A DNA stretch of 64,000 nucleotides from Ruegeria_C sp041537925 (GCF_041537925.1 NZ_JBGOSH010000004.1:372001-436000); one strand, 5' to 3'; positions 50,432 to 60,292 are shown, counted from the first letter of the stretch. Translations and numbers: made by a program. Notes: a model not told the origin generated them from the letters alone.

Positions 50432-53290
50432 ATGGCTGAGCTGAAAAACATCGAGGTGCGCGGCGCGCGCGAGCACAATCTCAAAAGCATCGACGTGGAT
50501 ATCCCGCGCGATCAGTTTGTGGTGATCACCGGGCTTTCTGGCTCGGGGAAATCCTCGCTGGCGTTTGACACGATCTACGCCGAAGGGCAGCGGCGCTATG
50601 TCGAATCCCTCAGCGCCTATGCACGCCAATTCCTTGATATGATGGAGAAACCGGATGTGGACCATATCAGTGGTCTGTCCCCGGCGATCTCGATCGAGCA
50701 AAAAACCACCTCGAAGAACCCACGCTCCACCGTGGGCACCGTGACCGAGATCTACGACTATATGCGGCTGCTGTTTGCCCGCGCCGGCACGCCCTACAGC
50801 CCCGCCACCGGACTGCCTATCGAGGCGCAGCAGGTGCAGGATATGGTCGACCGGATCATGACCATGGAGGAGGGCACGCGCGGCTATCTGCTGGCCCCCA
50901 TCGTGCGCGACCGCAAGGGTGAGTACAAAAAGGAGTTCCTGGAGCTGCGCAAGCAGGGCTTTCAGCGGGTCAAGGTGGATGGCGAGTTCTACGAGTTGGA
51001 CGAACCGCCCACGCTGGACAAGAAGTTTCGCCACGATATCGACGTGGTTGTGGATCGTCTGGTGGTCCGTGAGGGAATGGAGACAAGGCTGGCCGACAGC
51101 CTGCGCACCGCGCTCGATCTGGCTGACGGGATTGCGGTGCTTGAGACGGCCCCGAAAGAAGGCGACCCTGAACGGATCACCTTTTCGGAGAACTTCGCCT
51201 GTCCGGTCAGCGGTTTCACCATACCCGAGATCGAGCCGCGGCTCTTTTCCTTCAATGCACCCTTCGGGGCCTGTCCTGATTGCGACGGGTTGGGGGTGGA
51301 ACTGTTCTTTGACGAACGCCTCGTGGTTCCGGATCAGGGGCTCAAGGTCTATGACGGTGCTCTGGCGCCCTGGCGTAAGGGGAAGTCGCCCTATTTCCTG
51401 CAGACCATTGAGGCCATTGCGCGGCATTACGAGTTCGATAAGAACGCGAAATGGAAGGACCTGCCAGCCCATGTGCAGCAGGTCTTTCTCTATGGTTCGG
51501 GCGATGAGGAAATCCCGTTCCGCTATGACGAGGGCGGGCGGGTCTACCAGGTCACGCGGGTGTTCGAAGGGGTGATCCCCAATATGGAACGTCGCTACCG
51601 CGAGACGGATTCGAACTGGATTCGCGAAGAATTCGAGCGTTACCAGAACAACCGTCCCTGCGGCACTTGCGAGGGCTACCGCCTGCGCCCCGAGGCGCTG
51701 GCGGTGCGTATCGCCAACCTGCATGTGGGGCAGGTGGTGCAGATGTCGATCCGTCAGGCGCTGGCTTGGATCGAGGATGTTCCGAACCACCTGAGCCTCC
51801 AGAAACAGGAGATCGCGCGCGCCATCGTCAAAGAGATTCGTGAGCGCCTAGGGTTCCTGAATAACGTGGGATTGGAATACCTTACGCTGTCACGTTCAAG
51901 TGGAACACTTTCCGGCGGCGAGAGCCAGCGGATCAGATTGGCCTCGCAGATCGGCTCTGGCCTGACCGGGGTGCTCTATGTGCTGGACGAGCCGTCTATT
52001 GGGCTGCATCAGCGTGACAATGACCGGCTGCTTGGCACACTCAAGAACCTGCGCGATCAGGGCAATACGGTGATCGTGGTCGAACATGACGAAGAGGCCA
52101 TTCGCGCGGCGGATTATGTCTTTGACATCGGTCCCGGTGCCGGGGTGCATGGCGGGCAGGTGGTCAGCCACGGCACGCCGGATGTGGTTGCTGGTGATGC
52201 AAGCTCGATTACCGGGCAATACCTGTCCGGCACTCGCGAGATCGCGGTGCCCGTCGAGCGGCGCAAGGGCAACAAGAAAAAGGTCAAGGTGGTCAATGCC
52301 ACCGGCAACAACCTTAAAAGCGTTACTGCCGAATTTCCGCTGGCCAAGTTTGTCTGTGTCAGCGGCGTATCTGGCGGCGGCAAGTCGACCCTGACGATCG
52401 AGACTCTGTTCAAGACTGCTTCGATGAGGCTGAACGGCGCGCGTCAGACGCCCGCGCCCTGCGAGACCATCAAGGGGCTGGAGCATCTGGACAAGGTGAT
52501 CGATATCGATCAACGGCCCATCGGGCGGACTCCACGTTCGAATCCAGCGACTTACACCGGGGCCTTCACCCCCATCCGCGACTGGTTCGCCGGTCTGCCC
52601 GAGGCCAAGACGCGCGGCTACAAGCCCGGCCGGTTCAGTTTCAACGTCAAGGGTGGGCGCTGCGAGGCCTGTCAAGGCGACGGCGTCATCAAGATCGAAA
52701 TGCACTTCCTGCCCGACGTTTATGTGACCTGCGAGACCTGCAAGGGCGCGCGCTATAACCGCGAAACCTTGGAGATCAAGTTCAAGGGCAAGAGCATCGC
52801 CGATGTGCTAGATATGACGGTGGAAGATGCGCAGGACTTTTTCAAGGCGGTGCCCTCGATCCGTGACAAGATGGATGCGCTGGCCCGCGTGGGCTTGGGC
52901 TATATCAAGGTCGGCCAGCAGGCCACGACCCTGTCGGGGGGCGAGGCGCAGCGGGTGAAGCTGTCGAAGGAGCTCAGCAAACGCTCAACCGGTCGCACGC
53001 TCTATATTCTGGATGAACCGACTACGGGCCTGCATTTCGAGGATGTCCGCAAACTGTTGGAAGTGCTGCATGAACTGGTCGACCAGGGCAATACGGTGGT
53101 GGTGATCGAGCACAATCTCGACGTCATTAAAACTGCCGACTGGATCATCGATATCGGCCCCGAAGGCGGCGATGGCGGGGGTGAGATCGTGGCCACCGGC
53201 ACCCCGGAACAAGTGGTCGAAGTGGGGTGCAGTCATACCGGTCATTATCTGAAGCAAATGCTCAACCCGGAACGCGTCGCGGCAGAGTAG
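50432..53290 (+). CDS. uvrA: Excinuclease ABC subunit A
   Basis: DNA damage recognition ATPase of nucleotide excision repair. The 952-residue length is normal. Two ABC modules are present: Walker A GLSGSGKSSLAFDTIY and GVSGGGKSTLTIETL; signatures LSGGESQRIRLASQIG and LSGGEAQRVKLSKEL; Zn-finger Cys pairs in CPDCDG with CGTCEGYR and CEACQGDGVIKI with CETCKGARYN. The SOS box upstream indicates LexA control. Confidence 0.97.
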   Translation: MAELKNIEVRGAREHNLKSIDVDIPRDQFVVITGLSGSGKSSLAFDTIYAEGQRRYVESLSAYARQFLDMMEKPDVDHISGLSPAISIEQKTTSKNPRSTVGTVTEIYDYMRLLFARAGTPYSPATGLPIEAQQVQDMVDRIMTMEEGTRGYLLAPIVRDRKGEYKKEFLELRKQGFQRVKVDGEFYELDEPPTLDKKFRHDIDVVVDRLVVREGMETRLADSLRTALDLADGIAVLETAPKEGDPERITFSENFACPVSGFTIPEIEPRLFSFNAPFGACPDCDGLGVELFFDERLVVPDQGLKVYDGALAPWRKGKSPYFLQTIEAIARHYEFDKNAKWKDLPAHVQQVFLYGSGDEEIPFRYDEGGRVYQVTRVFEGVIPNMERRYRETDSNWIREEFERYQNNRPCGTCEGYRLRPEALAVRIANLHVGQVVQMSIRQALAWIEDVPNHLSLQKQEIARAIVKEIRERLGFLNNVGLEYLTLSRSSGTLSGGESQRIRLASQIGSGLTGVLYVLDEPSIGLHQRDNDRLLGTLKNLRDQGNTVIVVEHDEEAIRAADYVFDIGPGAGVHGGQVVSHGTPDVVAGDASSITGQYLSGTREIAVPVERRKGNKKKVKVVNATGNNLKSVTAEFPLAKFVCVSGVSGGGKSTLTIETLFKTASMRLNGARQTPAPCETIKGLEHLDKVIDIDQRPIGRTPRSNPATYTGAFTPIRDWFAGLPEAKTRGYKPGRFSFNVKGGRCEACQGDGVIKIEMHFLPDVYVTCETCKGARYNRETLEIKFKGKSIADVLDMTVEDAQDFFKAVPSIRDKMDALARVGLGYIKVGQQATTLSGGEAQRVKLSKELSKRSTGRTLYILDEPTTGLHFEDVRKLLEVLHELVDQGNTVVVIEHNLDVIKTADWIIDIGPEGGDGGGEIVATGTPEQVVEVGCSHTGHYLKQMLNPERVAAE

Positions 53291-53402
53291 GGTTCTGGCC
53301 CTGACCATTTCTCCAAGAACCACATATGCGCCCCATTGTTGTCCAATTTCTGCTGCAGGCAGGATTCAAATTCAGAAACAATTAGTGTCTGAGGGTGCCG
53401 TT

Positions 53403-54512
53403 ATGTCTGCCTATGCGAAAGATATTCAATTGATCGAGGCCAAGGGTCAGATTGATTTGACGCAGAATCTGGCTGCCGCAGCCAAGAGTTCCGGCAGGAA
53501 CCCGATCGCCATCGGTTTGGATTATCTCAAGCTGCGGCGGGGGCCGGGAAAGCTCAAATTCCGGGAATATCTGCAATATGGCTTGTATGATCTGGCGAAA
53601 TGGAACGACGCTGATCGGAAACGGTTTCTGTCCGCCCACATCCATTGGCCATTGGTCAATCAGTGCAACGACATAAAATGGTGGTCCGTCAGCGAGGACA
53701 AGTGGATTTCGTCGGCCCTGTTGAGCCAATGCGGTGTGGCAGTGCCTCAGAATGTCGCGATCTTCGATCGCGGCAACCGCCTTTATCCCAAGCTTGCGAA
53801 ACTGACCAGCGCTGACGATATCAGGGCGTTTTTCTTAACCTGTTCCGAGTTTCCGCTATTTGCAAAAAACATGGATGGAATGTGGAGCGCCGGTGCGTTC
53901 CGGATTTCGGGGTGTACCGACACTCATGTCCTGATCGACGGGCAGGACCCTATGACTTACGCGCAGATGTGCGATGAGGTTTTTGGCGAGCAGACCTATC
54001 TGCTGCAATCCTGTCTAAAGCCGCATTCTTTCTTTGATGGTATCACTGAAAGCACGGCAACCGTTCGCTGTTTGAATCTCATCGGCAATGACGGGTTGTC
54101 GGTTCCCTTCACCTTGCTCAAGTTGCCGATGTCGGGAAATGTCGCAGACAATTTCTGGCGCTCGGGGAATGTGCTTTGCGAACTCAAGCCTGACACCGGT
54201 GAAATCTGTTCGATTGTAACCCAAAGCAACGGGGTTTTGCAGCGTCACGAGGGTTTGCCAAATTCCGAACGCATCCTGATGGGGGAATGCCTGCCTGACT
54301 GGACAGCGTTGCGAGAGGTGAACGAAACCGTTGCACTGGTTCACGGTGCAAACCGCTTTGGGTCGACGGATATCGCGCTTACGGACAGTGGACCGGTTGT
54401 CGTCGAGGTCAACAACGGATGTGCGTTTGAACTTGTCCAGGTCGCGACCGGCAAGGGATTCCTGACCGATGAGATCCGCGCTTTCTTCGAAAGCTGCAAC
54501 GTCAAATTCTGA
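53403..54512 (+). CDS. Sugar-transfer-associated ATP-grasp protein
   Basis: A 369-residue protein I place in the ATPgrasp_ST family from its C-terminus (VHGANRFGSTDIALTDSGPVVVEVNNGCAFELVQVATGKGFLTDEI), where the Glu-Asn pair would bind Mg-ATP. Upstream are typical YLKLRRGPGKLKFREYLQYGLYD and FPLFAKNMDGMWSAGAFRI. Such proteins often occur with glycan or capsule genes, but none are here. GAGGG eight bases before this ATG decides the start over an upstream GTG. Function is inferred from family only. Confidence 0.75.
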   Translation: MSAYAKDIQLIEAKGQIDLTQNLAAAAKSSGRNPIAIGLDYLKLRRGPGKLKFREYLQYGLYDLAKWNDADRKRFLSAHIHWPLVNQCNDIKWWSVSEDKWISSALLSQCGVAVPQNVAIFDRGNRLYPKLAKLTSADDIRAFFLTCSEFPLFAKNMDGMWSAGAFRISGCTDTHVLIDGQDPMTYAQMCDEVFGEQTYLLQSCLKPHSFFDGITESTATVRCLNLIGNDGLSVPFTLLKLPMSGNVADNFWRSGNVLCELKPDTGEICSIVTQSNGVLQRHEGLPNSERILMGECLPDWTALREVNETVALVHGANRFGSTDIALTDSGPVVVEVNNGCAFELVQVATGKGFLTDEIRAFFESCNVKF

Positions 54513-54533
54513 AGCGCAGGCGCGTTGCGCAGG

Positions 54534-55406
54534 TCATTCGCGCCGACGCCGCTCGAACCGGGGCAGCATGGCCGAGAAATCACGTCCCTTGCCGTCTTCG
54601 GTCTCGACGAATTGCGCGTAGAGCCGTTCGGCCAGCAGCCCCATCGGCGTGTCCGCATCGGCGCTTTCGGCGGCCTGCTGGCTCAGGCGCAGGTCCTTGA
54701 GCATCAGTTCAGCGGCAAATCCGGGCTGGTAGTCATTGTCCGAAGGCGATTGCGGGCCCACACCGGGCGCGGGGCAATAGGCGTTCATCGTCCAGCTATA
54801 GCCAGATGACGTGCTTACCACGTCGAACATCTTTTGCCGGTCGAGACCCAGCTTGTCGGCCAGAGCAAAGGCCTCGCAGGTGGCGATCATGGTGACGCCT
54901 AGGATCATGTTGTTGCAAATCTTGGCCGCCTGGCCTGCACCCGCCGCGCCGCAATGCACCGCCTTTTGTCCCATGATGTCGAACAGCGGTGCGGCCTTGG
55001 CAAAGGCATCGTCCGAACCGCCCGCCATAAAGGTCAGCGTTCCGGCGCTGGCACCGCCGACACCACCCGAGACCGGCGCATCGACAAAGAGCAGCCCGGC
55101 CTGTTCGGCCTGTGCGGCGACCGTGCGGGCGCTGTCCACATCGACAGTGGAACAATCGACCAGAGCGGCGCCCGGCTCCATCACCGGCAGGATATCATCT
55201 GCGACCGACCGCAGGATCGCGCCATTGGGAAGCATGGTGATCACCACCTCGGCCCCCGCAATCGCATCCCTTGCGGTTTCGAACATGGTGAGTCCGTCGA
55301 CCTCAACCGCTGCGGTATCGAACCCGTGCAGTTGATGCCCCGCCTTTGCCAGATTGGCCGCCATCGGTGCACCCATATTGCCCAGGCCGATAAATCCGAT
55401 CCTCAT
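54534..55406 (-). CDS. mmsB: 3-hydroxyisobutyrate dehydrogenase
   Basis: Oxidises 3-hydroxyisobutyrate to methylmalonate semialdehyde in valine breakdown. In 290 residues: IGFIGLGNMGAPMAANLAKAGHQL, VDAPVSGGVGGASAGTLTFMAGG, the catalytic Lys in GAGQAAKICNNMILG and a DYQPGFAAELMLKDLRLS signature. A longer opening exists, but AGGAGGAG upstream supports this ATG. Start overlaps the hydrolase stop as ATGA. Third gene of the valine operon. Confidence 0.95.
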   Translation of the reverse strand: MRIGFIGLGNMGAPMAANLAKAGHQLHGFDTAAVEVDGLTMFETARDAIAGAEVVITMLPNGAILRSVADDILPVMEPGAALVDCSTVDVDSARTVAAQAEQAGLLFVDAPVSGGVGGASAGTLTFMAGGSDDAFAKAAPLFDIMGQKAVHCGAAGAGQAAKICNNMILGVTMIATCEAFALADKLGLDRQKMFDVVSTSSGYSWTMNAYCPAPGVGPQSPSDNDYQPGFAAELMLKDLRLSQQAAESADADTPMGLLAERLYAQFVETEDGKGRDFSAMLPRFERRRRE

Positions 55407-56449
55407 GTCGTCTCCTCCTCGAATGTCAGACCCTCTTGCTGCAAGGGTTGCAGCATGCGGGACACGGCAACCGCCGGAACGGTCATGTCCGGGTATTGCC
55501 ATTGCGGGTTGCGGTCCTTGTCGATGATCTGGGCGCGGATGCCTTCCAGGAAATCGCCATGTTCCATCGCGCGGGCGGTGAAGCGGTATTCCAGTTCCAA
55601 CGCCTTGCGGATGCTAACGGAGGGTCCGCGCAGCCGGTGCAGCATCTCGACCGCGCAGGCCATGGCCAGCGGCGAGTGGCGCCGGAGTGTTGCGAGCCTT
55701 TTCTGCGAGAATTCCGTGCCGTTCGCCCGCAGCGCGTTCAGGATGTCGCCCAGCGTTTCGCCATCGAAGAGGCGGTCGATCTCGGGCTCCTGACCGCGAA
55801 GCTCGCCGATGGGGGCAGGGCGCGCATGGGTTTCGATGTGCTCTGCACTGCCGGAGCTTTCGAGCATTTCAATCAGGTCAGCCCACTGCGCGCGCGGGAT
55901 GTAGTGGTCGGCAAACCCGGCCAGAATGGCGTCATCCGGCCCCATGCGATGCGCCGTTGTCGCGAGGTATTCGCCCAGCCGCCCCGGTGCCAGTGCCAGC
56001 ATCAGCGAGCCGCCCACATCCGGGACCAGCCCGATGCCCACCTCGGGCATGGCGATGCGCGAGCTGTCACAGACCACCCGATGCGAGCCGTGGCAGCCGA
56101 TGCCGACCCCGCCGCCCATGGTGAAGCCTTGCAGGAAGCTGACCACGGGCTTGGGATACTCAAAAATCAGTGCGTTCAGCCGGTATTCATCGCGCCAGAA
56201 GCGGCGGCCATAGTGGTAGTCGCCTTTGGTGCCGGTGTCATACAGCTCGGCGATGTCGCCGCCCGCGCAGAAGGCCTTGTCGCCCTCGGCATCGAGGATC
56301 ACCAGATCGACAGCATCATCCTCGCGCCAGTTGCGCATCGCGGTGTCTATCCCGAGGCACATGTCATAGGTGATCGCATTCAGCGCCTGCGGCCGGGTCA
56401 GGGTGATCCGGCCCGCGCGACCGGTGGTGCGGATGTCGATATCGGCCAT
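55403..56449 (-). CDS. 3-hydroxyisobutyryl-CoA hydrolase (HIBCH type)
   Basis: A 348-residue crotonase-superfamily enzyme that removes CoA from 3-hydroxyisobutyryl-CoA. Length above ordinary enoyl-CoA hydratases, together with FCAGGDIAELYDTG, YRLNALIFEYPKPVVSFLQGFTMGGGVGIGCHGSHRVV and PEVGIGLVPDVGGSLMLA, fits HIBCH. The GGGVG oxyanion loop is intact. It follows the acyl-CoA dehydrogenase by 6 bases and precedes mmsB. Confidence 0.9.
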   Translation of the reverse strand: MADIDIRTTGRAGRITLTRPQALNAITYDMCLGIDTAMRNWREDDAVDLVILDAEGDKAFCAGGDIAELYDTGTKGDYHYGRRFWRDEYRLNALIFEYPKPVVSFLQGFTMGGGVGIGCHGSHRVVCDSSRIAMPEVGIGLVPDVGGSLMLALAPGRLGEYLATTAHRMGPDDAILAGFADHYIPRAQWADLIEMLESSGSAEHIETHARPAPIGELRGQEPEIDRLFDGETLGDILNALRANGTEFSQKRLATLRRHSPLAMACAVEMLHRLRGPSVSIRKALELEYRFTARAMEHGDFLEGIRAQIIDKDRNPQWQYPDMTVPAVAVSRMLQPLQQEGLTFEEETT

Positions 56450-56455
56450 GATCCC

Positions 56456-57598
56456 TCAGCGATTGGCGAGCATGTAGCGGGCCACGATCACCCGCATGAT
56501 CTCGTTGGTGCCTTCCAATATCTGATGCACCCGCAGGTCGCGCACAAGCTTTTCGATCCCGTAATCGGCCAGATAGCCATAGCCGCCATGCAGTTGCAGG
56601 CATTGATCGACCACCTTGGAGCCGGTCTCGGTGACGAACTTCTTGGCCATGGCGCAGAACTTGGTGGCATCGGGTGCGCCGGTGTCCAGCTTCCACGCCG
56701 CCTGTCGCAGGAAGGTGCGGGCGGCCTGCAACTCGATCTCCATATCCGCCAGGCGGAATTGCAGGCCCTGGAACTGGTCGATGCTTTGGCCAAACGCCTT
56801 GCGCTCGGACATGTATTGCAGGGTCATGTTCAGCGCGGTCTGCGCGGCACCCAGTGAGCAGGCCGATATGTTCAGCCGCCCGCCATCCAGCCCCATCATG
56901 GCGTATTTGAACCCATCTCCCTCATGGCCGACCAGATTGCCCGCCGGGATCTTGCAATCGTCGAACTGCACCTGCGCGGTGGGCTGGCTCAACCATCCCA
57001 TTTTCTTTTCCAGCGCGCCAAAGCTGAGGCCGGGCGTGCCATCCTCGACATAGACGGTCGAAATGCCTTTGGGGCCGTCCTGACCGGTGCGCACCATGCA
57101 GACATAGGCATCGGAATAGCCACCGCCCGAGATGAACGCCTTGGTGCCGTTCAGCGTATAGCCCTCATTCGTACGTTCGGCGCGGGTTTTCAGCGCGGCG
57201 GCATCTGAACCGGAGCCGGGCTCGGTCAGGCAATAGCTGAGCACGGTGTTCAGGCTGAGCACATCGGGCATGATCCGCTCTTTCAGCGCGTCATCACCGA
57301 ACATGTCCAACATCTTGGCGCACATGTTGTGGATCGACAGGAAGGCCGCGACCGAGGGGCAGGCCATCGACAGCGCCTCAAATACAAGCGTCGCATCCAG
57401 CCGCCCGAGCCCGGAGCCGCCACCGTCCTCGGACACATAAAGCCCGCCGAACCCCAAGGCACCGACCTGAGGCCAGAGATCCTTGGGGATGGTGCCGTCA
57501 GCCTCCCACTTACGGGCAAAAGGCGCGATCTGCTCCTGCCCGAAGGCATGGGCCATGTCAAAAATAGCGCTCTGTTCCTCGGTCAGGGCGAAATCCAT
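56456..57598 (-). CDS. Acyl-CoA dehydrogenase, likely isobutyryl-CoA dehydrogenase
   Basis: A 380-residue FAD enzyme. Signatures: MDFALTEEQSAIFDMAHAFGQEQIAPFARKWE, the flavin/substrate motifs YCLTEPGSGSDAAALKTRA and GTKAFISGGGYSDAYVCM, and the catalytic Glu in HQILEGTNEIMRVIVARYMLANR. Position ahead of HIBCH and mmsB makes isobutyryl-CoA the most likely substrate. A good GGAGGAG ribosome binding site precedes the ATG. Confidence 0.92.
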   Translation of the reverse strand: MDFALTEEQSAIFDMAHAFGQEQIAPFARKWEADGTIPKDLWPQVGALGFGGLYVSEDGGGSGLGRLDATLVFEALSMACPSVAAFLSIHNMCAKMLDMFGDDALKERIMPDVLSLNTVLSYCLTEPGSGSDAAALKTRAERTNEGYTLNGTKAFISGGGYSDAYVCMVRTGQDGPKGISTVYVEDGTPGLSFGALEKKMGWLSQPTAQVQFDDCKIPAGNLVGHEGDGFKYAMMGLDGGRLNISACSLGAAQTALNMTLQYMSERKAFGQSIDQFQGLQFRLADMEIELQAARTFLRQAAWKLDTGAPDATKFCAMAKKFVTETGSKVVDQCLQLHGGYGYLADYGIEKLVRDLRVHQILEGTNEIMRVIVARYMLANR

Positions 57599-57643
57599 GG
57601 GGTCTCCTCCACCGGCATGGTTCGAAAATGAACGGGTGTTAAA

Positions 57644-57672
57644 TTAATACGGGCGTCGCCCCGCTTGTTCAA
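57644..57672 (-). promoter_or_regulatory. Candidate promoter of the valine operon
   Basis: On the minus strand, TTGAAC (57667-57672) and TATTAA (57644-57649) are 17 bases apart, ending about 45 bases before the acyl-CoA dehydrogenase ATG. A good sigma-70 spacing and -10 box. Confidence 0.5.
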
Positions 57673-57683
57673 GCGACAATCCC

Positions 57684-57710
57684 GCAAATTACCTTTGCAG
57701 GAATGCAAAG
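57684..57710. promoter_or_regulatory. TTTGCA/TGCAAA repeats next to the valine-operon promoter
   Basis: CTTTGCA (57693-57699), GGAA, TGCAAAG (57704-57710) is an 18-base palindrome; a further GCAAA half-site starts at 57684. It lies just upstream of the -35 box. The half-sites resemble those I recall for short-chain acyl-CoA regulators of the PccR/ScfR group in Rhodobacter. Confidence 0.5.
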
Positions 57711-57769
57711 CCTGCGCCGTTTGCCGTGCCTGATAATGGCATATGCGCTTGGGGCAGGCCGGGGCGCCG

Positions 57770-58885
57770 CTACAGATCGGCGTGAAATTCTTCGATCAGA
57801 TGTTTGACCACCGCTTGCCCCGGATCGTCGCCGCGCGCGCTGGCTTCGGCATGGACGCGGCGCTGGCGGGTGGACGAGGTTCCGCTTTCGGCGATGCGGC
57901 GCAGGCGGGCCAGGTCGCTCAGGGTTCCCAGCGCTTCGGCGTCCTCGGCCAGCATGCCCATCAACTCATCGACCAGCAGGCTCATCTGTTTGATCGAGCG
58001 GTCGCCGAAATCGATCATCCCCTCGCTGACCCCGTAGCGCTGCGCCCGCCAGCGGTTTTCACCGATCAGGAACCGGTCATAGGTGCGCCAGCGCAGATTG
58101 CGCGATTTCAGCCGACATAGCATGCGGATCAGCGCCTGATTGAGCGCGGCCAGCGCCAGAGTGTGCTCCAGCCGGGGCTGCACATCCATGATCCGCGTCT
58201 CGAGCGTTGGAAAGCGGTGCGAGGGGCGCAGGTCCCACCAGATCTTGGTGGTGTCCTCGATCACGCCCATCTCGATCAGGGTGCCGGTTGCGCGCTCATA
58301 TTCCGACCAGCTTTCGAACTTGGGTGGCAGACCGGTGCGGGGCAGGTTGTCGAATACGGTCAGCCGGTATGAGGCCAGCCCGGTATCCTCGCCGTTCCAG
58401 AAGGGCGAGGATGTGGAAAGCGCCAGCAGATGCGGCAGGAAATAGCTCAGCTGCGGCATCAGGTCTGCACGCAAGGCCTCGTCGGCCACGCCGATATGGA
58501 CATGCATGCCGCAGATCAGCATCCGCCGCGCCACGCCGCCCAAAGCGTGTTGCAGCGCGTCATAGCGGTCCTTGCGGGTGTGTGGCTGGTCCTTCCAATT
58601 GGCAAACGGATGGCAGGAGACGGCGATAGGGGCCAGATTGTGCTGGGCCGCGTGCATCGACACGCAGGCACGCAGGCGTTTCAGGTCGTCGCGGGCGCTG
58701 GCGATGGTGACATGGGGGCGGGTGCCGACCTCGATCTGGCATTGCAGGAATTCGGGACTGACCTGACCTTCGAACTCGGCCTGACAGGCGGCCATCAGCG
58801 CCTCGGGCGCTGTGGCCAGCGCGCAGCTGTCCTTGTCGACCAGCAGATATTCCTCTTCGATGCCCAGCGTGAAGTCCTGCTGCAT
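57770..58885 (-). CDS. Carboxylate-amine ligase, YbdK/GCS2 family
   Basis: A 371-residue glutamate-cysteine-ligase-like protein: DFTLGIEEEYLLVDKDSCALA, GMHVHIGVADEALR, LPHLLALSTSSPFWNGEDTGLASYR and WWDLRPSHRFPTLETRIMDVQP, the full GCS2 set. It may make gamma-glutamyl amides, but the substrate is not known. AAGGAGG precedes the ATG. It is divergent from the pirin gene. Confidence 0.9.
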   Translation of the reverse strand: MQQDFTLGIEEEYLLVDKDSCALATAPEALMAACQAEFEGQVSPEFLQCQIEVGTRPHVTIASARDDLKRLRACVSMHAAQHNLAPIAVSCHPFANWKDQPHTRKDRYDALQHALGGVARRMLICGMHVHIGVADEALRADLMPQLSYFLPHLLALSTSSPFWNGEDTGLASYRLTVFDNLPRTGLPPKFESWSEYERATGTLIEMGVIEDTTKIWWDLRPSHRFPTLETRIMDVQPRLEHTLALAALNQALIRMLCRLKSRNLRWRTYDRFLIGENRWRAQRYGVSEGMIDFGDRSIKQMSLLVDELMGMLAEDAEALGTLSDLARLRRIAESGTSSTRQRRVHAEASARGDDPGQAVVKHLIEEFHADL

Positions 58886-59099
58886 CCGCGTCCTCCTTTG
58901 GTGCTCCGCGTGCGACGGGTTCGCCGCCTCTGGCTGTTCGTTGGACCTTGACCGAACGGGTTGGACCTTCTGAACTTTTTGCAGCTTAGCCAGATTGTTG
59001 CCCTCTGGTCGAGTGGGGCGATGCGGGCGCGGGCTTGCCGCGCGGCGGTTCGCATGCGGTAATGTCCCGATCCCGGAGCGACAGAAACGGAGCCAGGCC

Positions 59100-60038
59100 A
59101 TGAGTTGGAACCCCGCCCTCGACACTGCCATCCCGACAGGGGATGCGGTGGACGCCATTGAAACCGTTATCGTCCCGCGCGCCCGCGATCTGGGCGGCTT
59201 TGAAGTGCGCCGCGCGCTGCCCGCGCCAAGGCGGCAGATGGTCGGCCCATTCATCTTTTTTGACCAGATGGGTCCGGTCGAGTTCCTGACCGGGCAAGGG
59301 GTCGATGTGCGCCCGCACCCGCATATCGGTCTGGCCACGGTCACCTATCTCTACAAGGGCCGCCTGCATCACCGCGATTCGATGGGGATCGATCAGTGGA
59401 TCACGCCCGGTTCGGTGAACCTGATGATTGCCGGAAACGGCGTCACCCATTCCGAGCGCACCGATGGTGAGGCCCGGCAAAGCCCGATGGAAATGTTCGG
59501 CATCCAGACCTGGCTGGCCCTGCCAGACGCGAACGAGGATGACCCGGCCTCGTTCGAACACACGCCTGCCGACACGCTGCCGCTGTTGGAGGGCGAGGGC
59601 AAGCAAGTGCGCCTGATCCTCGGGGATGCCTGGGGCGCACGCGCACCGGCCACCACGCCCTTCGAGATGTTCTATGTTGACGCGCTGCTTGAGGCGCATT
59701 CAGCCATCCCGCTGCCCGACAATCACGAGGATCGCGGGGTTTATGTGGTCGAAGGCGACGTGAGCGTCGCCGGCCAAGTCTTCGAGGCTGGCCGGATGAT
59801 TGTCTTTCGCCCCGGCGACCGCCTGAGCCTGAAAGCCGGCCCGCAAGGCGCGCGGCTGTTGATGCTGGGAGGGGCGACGTTCAGCGGGCCGCGGTTTATC
59901 TGGTGGAATTTCGTGGCCTCGTCACAGGACCGCATCGACGCCGCCAAAGAGGCGTGGCGCGCAGGCGACTGGGCGCATGGGCGATTCCGCCTGCCACCGG
60001 GCGACGATGCCGAGTTCACGCCCCTGCCGGAGCGGTGA
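59100..60038 (+). CDS. Pirin family protein
   Basis: A 312-residue bicupin. The metal site motif is HPHIGLATVTYLYKGRLHHRDSMG with HPH and the downstream H, then GVTHSERTDG; the second cupin and C-terminal tail (GPRFIWWNFVASSQDRIDAAKEAWRAGDWA) are typical. Pirins may act as quercetinases or as partners of pyruvate dehydrogenase; no evidence here distinguishes. Divergent from YbdK with 214 bases between. Confidence 0.93.
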   Translation: MSWNPALDTAIPTGDAVDAIETVIVPRARDLGGFEVRRALPAPRRQMVGPFIFFDQMGPVEFLTGQGVDVRPHPHIGLATVTYLYKGRLHHRDSMGIDQWITPGSVNLMIAGNGVTHSERTDGEARQSPMEMFGIQTWLALPDANEDDPASFEHTPADTLPLLEGEGKQVRLILGDAWGARAPATTPFEMFYVDALLEAHSAIPLPDNHEDRGVYVVEGDVSVAGQVFEAGRMIVFRPGDRLSLKAGPQGARLLMLGGATFSGPRFIWWNFVASSQDRIDAAKEAWRAGDWAHGRFRLPPGDDAEFTPLPER

Positions 60039-60105
60039 TTGCGTGGCGGACCGGGACCGGGTTGCGAATTCGTAAGACCGATCCGAAAAAAGTACGAATG
60101 CGTGC

Positions 60106-60132
60106 TTGACGCTGCACCGTGCTGCCCATAAT
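60106..60132 (+). promoter_or_regulatory. Candidate promoter for the tRNA-Asp pair
   Basis: TTGACG (60106-60111) and CATAATAC (from 60127) lie 15-16 bases apart, about 37 bases before the first tRNA-Asp. The -35 is near consensus. Confidence 0.5.
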
Positions 60133-60168
60133 ACACGCAAACGCTCGGGCGACCGGGCAAGACAGCGG

Positions 60169-60245
60169 GCGGTTGTAGCTCAGTTGGTTAGAGTGCCGGC
60201 CTGTCACGCCGGAGGTCGCGGGTTCGAGCCCCGTCAACCGCGCCA
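60169..60245 (+). tRNA. tRNA-Asp (GTC), first copy
   Basis: A 77-base cloverleaf, GCGGTTG/CAACCGC acceptor stem, GTC anticodon at 60203-60205, TTCGAGCC T-loop and an encoded CCA end. Identical to the second copy. Confidence 0.97.
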
Positions 60246-60292
60246 CTGCTGTCATCCCCGGACCCGGGACAAGCGGTCCACGAAAACGATGC

